DNA of 64,000 nt from contig NC_037593.1 of NCBI RefSeq assembly GCF_003073045.1, positions 8,113,525 to 8,177,524 of the forward strand, written 5' to 3'. The stretch comes from Pomacea canaliculata. Lineage: Eukaryota; Mollusca; Gastropoda; Architaenioglossa; Ampullariidae. The notes below the pieces were generated by a model that ran no database searches, had not been told where the DNA came from, and saw nothing but the letters and a program-made list of their open reading frames with translations. A program made the translations under genes and the position numbers. This document shows positions 22,430 to 33,273 of the stretch, piece after piece; within the stretch, counting starts at the first letter, position 1; the number at the start of each line of letters is the position of its first letter.

Positions 22430-23040
22430 TTTGAGAGTTTAGTTTATTCCTTTTTGCTCCGTTGAGCAGCATAGGGCCGCAAAAAATTTTTTTTCAGACC
22501 AAGCAACTTTCAAAAGATATGAGAGTATTAAAAATTGACTTTTTTAATATTTTAGCATTAACTTATTCTACAAACGCAAAAATCTTTTTTTCTAATTTTT
22601 CTTCATACATAAATGTTTTAAACATTATTAATAAGTCAATTTACGCTTAACTCCAAAAAATATTAAAAACGTACTTTACTAACTTAAAAAACTACGATTG
22701 TTAATATTTCATCTCTGACGCTTTAACCTTTTAGTATTAAATAATATTAAACAGGCATAGCAAATTTTTTAATGTTTATAATTCATAAACATTTGCAACA
22801 AATAAAATTCATTTTTTACTTATAAAATATGAAAATATTTTTCAAAGTTTGCGATATTAAATAAATTATTTTAGACTGTAATTTTAAGAATAAAAAGAAT
22901 AAATTACATTAGCTTGTATTGCTATACTCTCTGATCCATACGTTTATGTTATTCCTTCCTTCCCGTGGTGCCGTAGTCCTTTTACGCCATACTTGATTAA
23001 GTGAGCGTGACTACGTTTCGTGTCTACCCTAGACTTAAAC
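22430..23040. promoter_or_regulatory. Shared head-to-head promoter interval of MED21 (-) and RPLP2 (+)
   Basis: The MED21 ATG at 22429 and the probable RPLP2 start near 22978 diverge across about 550 AT-rich bases. On the RPLP2 side, a pyrimidine tract TCCTTTTACGCC at 22977-22988 fits a 5' TOP start site, as expected for a ribosomal protein gene; a second candidate tract is TTCCTTCCTTCCCG at about 22952. A non-coding first exon would end at 23040 before the donor GTAAGT. Shared control is inferred from layout only. Confidence 0.5.
22438..22485 (-). mobile_element. RTE LINE 3'-terminal scrap at the MED21 start
   Basis: The sequence TTTAGTTTATTCCTTTTTGC and GAGCAGCATAGGGCCGCAA matches the 3' end of the RTE fragment at 15572-15620 at most positions, in the same orientation. 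It begins fewer than 15 bases upstream of the MED21 ATG, so it should lie in the MED21 5' UTR or core promoter. Confidence 0.65.
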
Positions 23041-23619
23041 GTAAGTACCATAAAATATCTTAAAATGTCAAATCATAATGTAAAATTGATGACTAGAATT
23101 ACACAAAATTTGTTTATAAGTATGTAAAAGTGACAAATGTCATTTTAGAATATATTTCTGTACTCATGTAAAAACCACGTGGATATGTAGTGTTCGTGAC
23201 TTGTCAGTCAGTATAGTATAACTGTCTAATTACGATTGTTTTACTTTCATTTGACTAACACTTATCAATTGAATTTTAAGCAATTTCTTGATTTTAGTTG
23301 TTTCTGTTACACGTATTTTCAGTTAAGAATAGAGAGTTTGAGATTCGCGACGCGTAGGGAAACAGACTTCAGCAGCAAGGGCGCCCCTCTAGGCTTACTC
23401 ATTGTGAGAAAACGATTACGTTTTAGAGAAAAACGAAAACAATTTCGTTTTTTGAAGACATCAGTCGTAAATCATGTTACATTCGCATCGCTTAAATGCT
23501 TTTGGTCTGCGATTCTTATACTCATGAGATGCTTAAGATGCAGTTTATGCAGCTAAATGTGTCTGTGACGTTTGTGTTTCATTTATCTATTTGCATAAGA
23601 ATTGATTTTAATTTTCAGA

Positions 23620-24522
23620 ATGCGTTACGTGGCCGCTTACCTGCTTGCTGCCTTGGGGGTAAAAGGAGGCAACCCCTCAGCCGCAGATGTTGAGAAAATT
23701 CTGAGCAGCGTGGGTATCGAAGCTGAAGCCGACAAGGTGAAGAAAGTCATAAGCGAGCTTGGTGGCAAGGACCTCGAGGAACTAATTGCAGAAGGTAATG
23801 TGTTGATTCAAAAACTTATAGAGAGGTTTAAATTTTAGAATATCATTTTGGGGGATATTTTTCGGTTTTAAGGTACGTGCAGGTACTGTTTATAAAAGAA
23901 ATTGAAATAGTGACTGGAGTAGATTCAGTTATAACCATCAACGCCTTTCATTACAGGAAGTAAGAAGCTTGCATCTGTTCCATCTGGAGGTGCTGTTGCA
24001 GTCAGTGGTGGAGCTGCTCCTGCGGCCGCTGCACCTGCTGCCGCTGCTGCAAGTAGTGCACCTGCAAAAGAAGGTATAGCTGTTTTCTAATTGTGGTATG
24101 ATTAATGGCCCACAACATTAAAGATTGTGGGAAAGGGGAGAGCATTGACAGCTTTGAGTATCACGCATGCTAAATACAAGTAATTGAGCGGCCAGGACCA
24201 AAAATCTATTTTCGGTCTGCTTTGCCAAATCCTGGCCTTTCTCCTCGTAGATCATTCTTTCACAGTGTTATTTTTAACATGCATATTTGTCCTTCTCTTC
24301 CAAAGTAAATCAACAATTACATTGTATTCCTTGGCTTATGGTACTAGAGTTTAATATTTGGTTAGCAAAGGTAGATGAACTTACAGGTTAGTTTGTTGAC
24401 CTATTTTTAAGTCATTCCTTACACCATCTTTATTTTTGTTTGTTTTAACAGCCAAGAAAGAAGAGAAAAAGGCTGAATCAGAAGAGTCTGACGATGACAT
24501 GGGTTTTGGTCTGTTTGATTAA
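23620..24522 (+). CDS. RPLP2: 60S acidic ribosomal protein P2
   Basis: P2 forms dimers with P1 on the ribosomal stalk and recruits elongation factors. Coding exons are 23620-23794, 23957-24073 and 24452-24522, 363 nt in all, giving 120 residues. The start MRYVAAYLLAALGVKGG is the family N-terminus. Residues 1-65 make the dimerisation domain, followed by an Ala-rich hinge (AAPAAAAPAAAAA) and the charged tail ending SDDDMGFGLFD, the conserved P-protein C-terminus that binds factors. An upstream non-coding exon ends at 23040 and its intron ends with TTTTCAG just before the ATG. The polyadenylation signal AATAAA is at 24571-24576. Regulation through a 5' TOP tract is likely. Confidence 0.97.
24109..24237 (+). 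other. Two perfect hairpins in RPLP2 intron 3
   Basis: CCCACAA (24109) pairs with TTGTGGG (24125-24131) across nine bases. GGCCAGGA (24190) pairs with TCCTGGCC (24230-24237), with an inner GACC/GGTC pairing. Ribosomal protein introns often host small nucleolar RNAs, but no ACA box lies at the right distance after the second stem. The block is therefore described only as potentially structured RNA. Confidence 0.35.
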
Positions 24523-24570
24523 ACCTGTTACCTGCACATAACAACATGAACATAAATGCATTCATCAGTC

Positions 24571-24576
24571 AATAAA
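24571..24576 (+). terminator. RPLP2: Polyadenylation signal of RPLP2
   Basis: AATAAA lies 49 bases past the RPLP2 stop codon and is followed by T-rich sequence (CTTTTTCTTTTATATTTTG). This is a standard cleavage context. Confidence 0.85.
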
Positions 24577-24599
24577 GACTTTTTCTTTTATATTTTGTG

Positions 24600-27100
24600 T
24601 TGATTGTTTACATCTTGTGTGATGTCTGGCTTGTCCTTCTGTTTACAGTTTAACGATATTGCAGAAATTTTGCTAGTGCATGTTTGTGGACACTGTAGCA
24701 GTCTTATGTGTTCCACAGTAGCCATAGAGTGTTTTTCTCTTGCTTTTCTGTTGTTCTGTATTACAAAGGTGGACCGAATTATGTGCAATTGAAAACACTG
24801 GTGCCAAAAGAGAGACTATTATGCTTTCAAGTTTTGCATATTTGCTGCTCACTTGTGAAAGGTTTTTTTTAACAGTATGTGGGCGTGGCTCAATAGGCCA
24901 AATTTACAGCAGTCTGCTTAAAAATATAAACTGTCTAGCTTCTGCCCTGTCGTACCCTTTACCAATAATATCAGTATGGGTGAAAGTTGTTCCTTCAAAA
25001 CAAAAATTCTACATTTGATTTTTTAGAATAGATTCCATCATTTTCTCTGGCAGTAATGAGGTTTTATGATTTGAAATCTAATATCGATTCTTTGTCAGAA
25101 CTGGAAGGATGCTTTGATTGGTCTGCTATTTAAAATTCACACCCCGGCTTTGCTTCATGTTAGCCATAGCCGTTCTTGTAGAATGAACATTCCGGAGCAC
25201 CAAAAAAGTCTCAAAAAAGCATCCATTTCATAGCCAAAGAAAGACAATACAAGAATAAAATCTTGAGATCAGAGTGATTCCAGGGAACTACACAAGGTTT
25301 ATAGCGTTTACAATTCGGTATAAAGAATTGTAGAAACTGTATTATACAGAAAGACTCGAGGATTATGCCAACTACAGTGATAATGTTGGTTCATTCTGAT
25401 TGTACACTTTTTCTGTAGTGGATGAACAACAAGGGGTGAAAAGGGCGCCTTCGTGAATGCTGTGTCTCATATACTTTTGATGACTGTTAAGTTAAAGGAC
25501 AGTCAAAATTTTTAAATCATAAAAGGGTAATATTTCATCAGGCGCTATTTCTAAAAAAAAAAAAAAGTCATAAATATCAACTGGGATTTATGGAAGTATT
25601 GCTATAAAGACAGCTGGGACCGTCGAACATAGACAATAATCAGGATGCTTGTCAGCACAACTACGGACAACTCAAGACTACAGCAAGATGTATCAGTTAT
25701 CAAAGTTCCTGTCCTTTTTGACTTTCATTTTCTTCATCTCTCTCTAATATTACCTATTGCTAATATTAAATTACCTAATAAAGTTAGATGGTGCCATTAA
25801 AGACTTTATAGCTCTCTTTTCTCATTTTGAACTATCTGTAAAAAGATAGCTGATACCATTATGCTTGTTTATATGCCTTTCGTTTTGAACAACTGCTATA
25901 AAGACAGTTGGTACCATCAAAGAAGGGAACAAACACCTGTATTTCTTCATTTTCGTTTTCTTGCTCGTCTTTTTCAAGTATTTCCTTCTCATTCATTTTC
26001 TTTGTGTGTGTTGAGAAGGGATCTGTAAATAGAGAAAGGTGTATTGAACGGTATGAGTCACAAGGAAATCCTATTGCAACTGACTGTCTCGAAACTGGAA
26101 GCTCATTACTCATGCTAATAAACTCTCTATCCACGTAAACACAGAAATACTATATTCAGTTGAAAATGTTTGATTCTTGATCGTTTTTCTTTTGTTTCTT
26201 TCAATAACTTTGCTTGAAAAAAAAGTACATAAAGTATAAATTTTGACAAATTCCGTTTGTAATAAACAGGGCTGGCCTTAACATCAGGCCAACTAGAACA
26301 AAAAAATCTCTTGCCTTGGGCGCAAACACGTCTGCATTTGTGTGTATATATATATATGTTAGCAACAAATGAAAACTATTATTCTGGTAAATCATAAACT
26401 GGCATCAAAGTGGAAGTGGTCTACCCCGATTTTTGGTGAAGGTCACATGTAGACATCATTCTCCTAAATATTCCTCAAATGCTGATGAGAACCGACGAGA
26501 AACATACGTCCCATCATGTACTTATATGTCCTGTGTATTTCGTAATAGATGCTGATCGTCAGGGTTTAGGGCATGGCGTGGGGACTTGGGTAGCAGGGCT
26601 TAGGGGTGGGGGTGCAGCATCCCATCAAAAAAGATACTAAGAGCGTCGTTCTCTGTCAGCATGGAGTTTGTCTCCATCACCTAAAGCTGAAAGTCTCCCT
26701 ACACCACTGACTTGTCCCTCACAATTTACGCTATTATTCTTATTTACTTAATATACGTGTATACTGCTATGAAGAAAGAAAAAAAAAGTTTGTAGATTTA
26801 CTGACATCTGCGATTGCCTTAGAGAGTCCGTGATCAAATGAGGTTCCCCATCCCTGGTTTAAGCAATAATGCAGTGATTCGATCCGTAACAAATCACATC
26901 TGTCGACCTTATTATGATATCTATATCTTTCAAGATGGTATATAGGGTATAATAAGCTATAAAGCACTTCATAGTTTAAGAGAGGATTATTTATGTCTTT
27001 ATCGCAGGTAAGTGTGTTTTAACACAACGCATTGTTCATCGAGCAGTGCTATATTTCGTCGATAGGAATGCCATTTGTAGGATTTAACATTGCTTGTGAA
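24600..27100. other. Intergenic region between RPLP2 and malectin, left part
   Basis: No gene recognised. It contains a loose repeat of about 60 bp (25780-25960), an A-run near 25553-25567, and a (TA)n run near 26345. Open frames of 60-90 codons here have no family resemblance. Confidence 0.5.
25780..25960 (+). repeat. Diverged ~60-bp tandem repeat with a TACCATC core
   Basis: Three copies of a unit centred on GRTRCCATYAAAG occur at about 25790, 25852 and 25911. They are preceded by TATAAAGACAG-like sequence and followed by pyrimidine-rich stretches. A further related copy lies at about 25604-25630 (GACAGCTGGGACCGTC) and an isolated copy at 57961-57990. Confidence 0.5.
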
Positions 27101-27114
27101 ATTAATAATAGACA

Positions 27115-27335
27115 ACACGCAACTATTTCAACGAGACAAGCCGATCTGGGCTGGAACCCTAAGGGGCGGCGCAGGGTTGGGAGACTCAGACAGACATGGA
27201 GGATATCAGTCCACAGAGAGCGGAGGCAGCTGGAATGACATGATCTCAACGCCTAGGACCGGATCCGATGGTGGGGTGTCAAACAACCAAAAGACCACTC
27301 GCGCGCTCCGTCCCTTCAAAGCGTGAGCCTTAGCC
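27115..27335 (+). mobile_element. RTE-type LINE 3' coding fragment
   Basis: The plus strand reads ADLGWNPKGRRRVGRLRQTW (27136-27210), the C-terminal motif of RTE-like ORFs, followed by RERRQLE and then by degraded downstream sequence. It is a short isolated piece, related in wording to the copy at 15572-15950 but from a different lineage. Confidence 0.75.
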
Positions 27336-28193
27336 ACCTGCAGCAAGACTCAACATTCATTAATCTACAGGAGTTTATTTTTAAATAGCAAGATTATGTA
27401 TATTAAAGGAATCATAATAACAGCATAAATTTTAAGGGGCTAACAAGGATAGACACATGCGAATACATGACGAGACCATGCAGTATGTATGCTTCTCGTT
27501 GGCTATCCGTAGTCCGTCTGCCTTTATCGAGTTGACTAAGAGGACAATCAGGACCAGGAAGGCTGGGATTGTGCATGTTGGGAAAATGTTAACACACTGT
27601 GGCAAAACCACTGCAAAATCCCTGAAGTGGCCACTTCTCCGTGCAATAAAATTGTCATCTAACAAATAGCAAACCCCACGAAGAGGAACTAACGCATGCG
27701 CAAGACACGTGCTGTCTATAGCCGTCTTTGACAGAATTAATAAAATCTAATAAAATGACTAAAAATCTTTTTTAAAAGTGACTGAGAATTATGTAGAACA
27801 TAGATGCTAGGTTGTTTAACGGATGTTTATCCTCACCTTGTTTTAATTGGAGTGTGTGCATGTTTGTGTTAAGAGAAAAATGTTTTAACAATGTATCTCG
27901 TGGTTTACTCATATTCGAGTTTCTTTTTTGACCACCCAGAAATGCAGACTGCATGATTACTAGCGGCAAACAGGTAGGGTTATCTGTACTTAAGAAGGTG
28001 AGCAAGAGCAAGGATTAATCAAGAAAAAAGACGAGCGTAGAGAGTGTTCGCCCTAAGTCTACGTGGACTAAGAGAAGTAAATGGAATAGTTTCATTAAGA
28101 ATAATCTCCCTTGGGAAGATCGATGGACTACGCAAGCGTACTCGCTGTGTCCGTCACTTCCTCGTTTGCAGCCGGCAGAACCAAAACGTGAAC

Positions 28194-31100
28194 ATGCTTT
28201 CTATCGTCAGCTCAGTGCTTCGTCGCTTTTTGCAAAATGCTTCGCAAAAACATGTTTTGTTTAGTTCAGTCCTAGCTTTCTGTTTGCTTTCTAATGCCGT
28301 TGGTATCGGCGACGTTATATGGGCTGTGAACTGTGGCGGTGAGGCGCACACAGACATTCATGGCATACGCTACCAGGCGGATCCTTTAGAGGTCGGATTT
28401 GCGTCCGAGTACGGAAAAAATCTAATAATTCAAAGAGTTGTTCCACAGGACCAGGTTCTTTATCAGACCGAGCGCTATCATCTTTCTACATTCAGTTATG
28501 ATATACCGATATGGAAAGATGGGGATTATGTGTTGGTCATGAAGTTCAGTGAAGTGTGGTTTACCTCACCTAATCAAAAGGTAAGGTAGAACTCGACGAC
28601 GACGTTTCCATTGCCAATGACTTAGAATCCATATACGTGATGTAATCGCCATATTCCATTCTTGGTTTGTGTAGATGGGAAATCAAACTGTTAATGGTAG
28701 GATGATTGAATCTTTCAATTAGAGACGAAAGTACCAAATGCGGGACGGGAATTCACTTTCTGGACTTTTCTTGAAAAGGATTTATAAAGTCTCTGTATGA
28801 ACATATGAGCTTTTTACTGCATTCTTTTTCTTGTGGTTTCCATACCATTATCTGGAAGTACTTGTACGCGACTTCTATTACACAATTTCCATATGCACCA
28901 TCATAAAGGAGTTAATATTCATTTTCATATATACATATCATTATTAGTGAACTTAACACAACAGATTCAAGAGCTGTTATCATACAAAAAGGGTAGCTGG
29001 TTGCTTTCATGAGACTTCCATCTCAAATATTCAAAACTTACATAGCCTATCTGGTGTAATAAAAAAAGTTAATGGCATTTAAGTTGAAGGAAGACATATT
29101 GAATTGTTACATCTATGATGCTCTAAAGTACTTTTAACTAATGCAAAAGTGTTTTACATGGCAATAAGTAGCTGTACCTTTAGTTCTACCACTTGCCTTC
29201 TTTTGAAAATTCCATCATGACATGCAGGCATTATTTTCTTTCCCCCCCAAAAAAAACCATGTTTATTTAACCAGTCAGAAACAGTTGTAAAGACTTTCAT
29301 GCTTTTTGCACATAATCATTTTAACCTCTCAGAACAATGTTATTGTATTTTTGCAGGTATTTGATGTTGTTCTAAATGGAGAGCACACAGTTGTCAGTGA
29401 GCTAGACATATTTGCAAAGGTGGGTCGGGGCGTGGCCCATGATGAAATTGTGCCTTTTTCTATTAAAGGAGGAAAACTCAGAGTGAATGGTGAGACATCT
29501 CAGATCGATGGGAAAAAAATCAGTCTTGAGTTTGTCAAGGTGAGCCATTTCTTATTTATTTAGTTAATGTGAATATTTCTCAGATTTAAAAAAAATGTGT
29601 TGGTGTTTTTTTAAATAAGCAAGGGTAAAGGACTAGTTAAGAACAATAGCTATGTACACTGCAAAATCATGTATGGGAAATGCTCTTTATAATATTAAAT
29701 GAGCAGTGTGAAATAATTTTGATTTTATGGTTGGAAGAAACAACATATGATGCTAGGTTGATATAATTGTTTAGCTAAAATCAAGGTGAAAGATTAGGGC
29801 ACAGGTGGTGATATTGATTTTGCAACTTTTCTAGTTGCTTTCAGCTTTTGCCTTGTTAAGTTGCTGACTTTTGATTGGAAGAAAATTGTGTGGATTGTGC
29901 TTGGAAAGTTTGATTGATTGGTAGGCATTGTGTGTGTAAAATGTAGGCCCCAGAAGAGCTTGTTATTGTAAACATGTTATTGGATACGGTGAAACAAGTG
30001 AAAGACTCGTGGGAAAAACCATGGAACTGAAAATGGAGGTGTTGAATAGAAGGCAAAATGCATGTGTGAGGTGGGGGTAGGAACAGGATGAGGAAGGAGG
30101 CCTAGACAAAGGGTAAAAGCATCTATTGCAGAGCAACATAGTCCTGTCTTACTGTTCTCTCCACTTTTTATTTTTTAAGGCAAATGTTCCATTCATTAGA
30201 TCCCATTTTATTTTTTTCTCTTTCCCTTTAATTCTTGCAAGTAACTCTTTCGAGATTGAGATTAAGGAAAGATACAGCTATGTGTATGTGTGTGCATTCA
30301 TGCATATGATGCAGCATAGGCATACACACATTGATGCACCTGTAAATTTACATTCATTTGTTCTTTACATAAAACTATATTTCTTAAAAGTGCTTTTTTT
30401 TTTTGTTTGGCTTGATTGATTTTGCTCAGCCATGAATATTTGTCATAATAATGATTGAAAAAAACTTGATAACAACATCGTGGTTTACAAGAACGGACAC
30501 ATTATTTTAATCAAAATTTCAGAAGCAGTAAATGTCACCTAAAGGGGACACGATGTAAGCTCACTTTTCTACCTGCTTTGGGCGTAATGGCCTTGATTGC
30601 AGAGTAAAAATAAAGACAACTCTGCCAAGTGATGGGTCACTTCCATTGTTTGTCAGACCAAAACCTCTTTTTTCAGTTCCCACTCTCCTGTTGCAGTTTC
30701 ATTATCCGAAGGTCCAACAAATATGGTTATCAATGGTCCATTGAACACCCAAAATGCTTTTAGAGGTTGTTCTTCTCATGATCCAGTCTATGACAATCAG
30801 TAAGATTGTCGGTGAGAGCATACAACCTTGCCTCACTCCAGTCCTCACTGCGAAGGGGTCAGTCAGCTTTCCATTGTGGATCACCTGGAATATTGAGTCC
30901 TCATACAGCTGCTGGATGATGGCAATGAACTTCAGTGGAAATCCGTAGTGCTGTATCAACTTTCAGATGGTTTCCCTGTCTACGGAGTCAAAAACCTTCT
31001 CAAAATCCACAAAAGTCATGTAAAGTGGTGACTGCCATTTGATGAACTGTTCAATAATATTCTGTAGTGAAGCGATGTGGTCTTTGCATGATAGGGAACT

Positions 31101-33273
31101 ACACGTTGAATTTGTGGTGCGGTCTGTCAGGTGAGTCATAGAAAAACCCCAGTGTTATCTTCATAGTTGACACGAGTAGGTGGTGGTCTGTGGCTGTGTC
31201 TGTGCCTCGCTTTACCCTGACATCCAGCAGACTCCTTCTAAACTGGCAATTAATGGTGATGTGATCGATCTGGTTTTCTGTATGTCTATCTGGTAAAGTT
31301 CAAGTGCTCTTGTGAATGGTTTTGTGTGGGAAAACTGTGCCTCTGACTACAAGCAGAAATCTGTGAGCGGCTCACCATTTTCATTGCAGTTGCCCACATT
31401 CTTTCCCCATTATGCGTCCTTTGTCTGTATTGTCATTTCCAACTTTGGAATTCACGTTGCCCATTAGGATCTTCAGGTCTTGTTTTGGAGTACAATCAAC
31501 CAGCGCTTGTAGGGAGTTGGAAAAGTCTTCCTTTTCCTCTTCTTTAGCTGCATTGGTAGGTGCATAGCACTGGATGATAGTGATCTTTCTTCCTTTGGAG
31601 TTGAACCTGGCTGACATGAGTCATGTGGAAACTGGTTCCCATGCAATTAGTGCTCTCGCAGCCTCTGATGTCATCAGTACAGCTACTTCTTGTGTGTGGT
31701 CATCGTCAGGGTCTTCATGTCCAGAGTAGATGATAGTCTCCCCTGACAAAAGTCTGGTCTGGCTTGGCCGCTGCCATTCCATCTTGTCTTGCACAGGCCG
31801 AGGAGCTTGATGTCATAGTTCTTCATTCCCTGGGCTACCTTGGCTGATTTCCCTCTCTCATATAGGGTTCTGATGTTCCAGGTCCCTGTCCTGGTTTTTC
31901 CATGGCTGTGAGAAGATGGGTCAGCAAGCTGACTTTCTGAGGGCTTTAGCCAACACGCATCATAGGCTGTTCCAAAGAAGGATCTTCCCATCCAGGCTGT
32001 CGTTGTGCTTGTGTTAAATTTGCGGTTTTTGTAGCAGGGGTTGTTTTAGAGGGTGGGGTTGCTAGCCCCACGCCCAGCCCTCCTTCATCCAGGCTTGGGA
32101 CCAGCAGGTTACTCGGGAGGTTTCCAGGCGGAGTTACCAAACCAAACCAACTACTTGTTTGTTATATCTTATTCCCATCCCTCTGCTGGTTGAATGTATG
32201 GACCCACTTTTGCCTACTATAACTAATGTCATTAATAACTGCTTACTGAATTTGTAAAGATTAAAGTTAGTAAGATCCTGTAAACACTTTATGTTCTCTG
32301 GATACTGCCTACTAATATATTGATTTGGGATTTTTTTTTTTAAAGGGAGATTTGGACAACCCAAAAGTCAATGCTATTTATGTGGTGAAAGGCACAGTAG
32401 AAGGTAACTAATCTTTGTTTTTGTCCTGACAGTTTACATTTTATTTAGGATTCCTTGAATGGCTTAAAATATGAAATATTTAAAGGCAAGGCTACTTTTA
32501 GATCTGTTGTTAATCAAGCAAAAATGTGCATGTAAGATGTTAAGGCAGTTAAACTTTTTGCTATGATTACAGCATATTCTGATATCACAATTGAAAACAT
32601 CAGTGTCAAGACCATAAAGAAGAAGATGGCTTTTAATTTTGGTTGTCTTTAATTAAATTGCTTGTTTGATTTTGAATAAAATTTGTGTTTGCCTTTGGTG
32701 AATATTTTTATGCTTGTTTTTTTAGATAGCTCAGCTCTTCAGCTGATATTATCTATATTATTTGAATATTTGTGTTTTTTTTATTTAGTGTTTTGGGAGT
32801 ATGTGGGTTGTCTGGGTTGGTGGGGTCTTGGAAGCTTTTAAAAACCTGTCAAATCACTTAGTACGTGCAGTGCATAAACATCTTTCTGGCAAGGGGATGA
32901 TTAATATAAGCAACATCTGCTATTGGGCTAGGCTTAGCATTGGATATTACAAATGGGTTTCTTTGAGACCTTAGAGTCTGTTAAGGCTGACATCATCAAG
33001 ATTAGGGTATACACTGTAAATATTTTCACTGTAAAATTTCCTTTATCAGATATTCCAAAGCTGCCCCAACTTGCTGGTGGAGAAACGCCACCCGAAGAAG
33101 AAGAAGAAGATGATGATGAATCTCAAAATAACAAGCCGTCCAAGCAGCGCCGTCCATCTGGCCCACGGGCTAAAGATCCATACGCTGCTGATGATACAAG
33201 CACAATGCTTCTGCCTGTGTTTGTGGCTATTGGAGCATTCATTCCTCTCCTATTTTGTTTATGCAAATTGTAA
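28194..33273 (+). CDS. MLEC: Malectin, membrane-anchored form
   Basis: Malectin is an ER lectin that binds diglucosylated N-glycans and works with ribophorin I in glycoprotein quality control. Coding exons are 28194-28580, 29357-29539, 32346-32403 and 33050-33273, 852 nt in all, giving 283 residues. A signal peptide covers about residues 18-37. The malectin domain (about 39-207) shows [54 protein letters not shown] and [16 protein letters not shown]. Exon 4 adds an acidic run (225-234), a basic linker and a C-terminal membrane segment (about 263-281, [19 protein letters not shown]), matching the vertebrate protein in order. An upstream in-frame ATG at 28044 would bury the signal peptide, so 28194 is preferred. 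Intron 2 holds an RTE LINE. Confidence 0.96.
30650..32030 (-). mobile_element. RTE-type LINE, internally deleted, in malectin intron 2
   Basis: Antisense to malectin. Reading the minus strand from the right, the endonuclease part shows [20 protein letters not shown] and [13 protein letters not shown] (about 31890-31760), then [20 protein letters not shown] (about 31590-31530). The RT part follows at 31040-30700 with [27 protein letters not shown] and [10 protein letters not shown]. The endonuclease end and early RT are largely missing between about 31380 and 31040, and stops are present, so it is inactive. Endonuclease plus RT wording of this type places it in the RTE clade. Confidence 0.85.
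32573..32652 (+). CDS. MLEC: Alternative last exon of malectin giving a soluble form
   Basis: Exon 3 of malectin ends in phase 1 at 32403. At 32573, after a good acceptor (CTTTTTGCTATGATTACAG), an open stretch in the matching phase reads [20 protein letters not shown] then FNFGCL and a TAA stop at 32650-32652. A polyadenylation signal AATAAA at 32675-32680 and a GT-rich stretch follow at once. Used in place of exon 4, it would give a protein of 235 residues with the full lectin domain but no acidic linker and no membrane anchor. This is read from sequence; no transcript supports it here. Confidence 0.5.

Noticed and set aside
28044-28193. Upstream in-frame ATG extending malectin by 50 codons
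   Set aside because: It would place the signal peptide inside the protein. The extension is basic and unlike malectin, so ATG 28194 is preferred.
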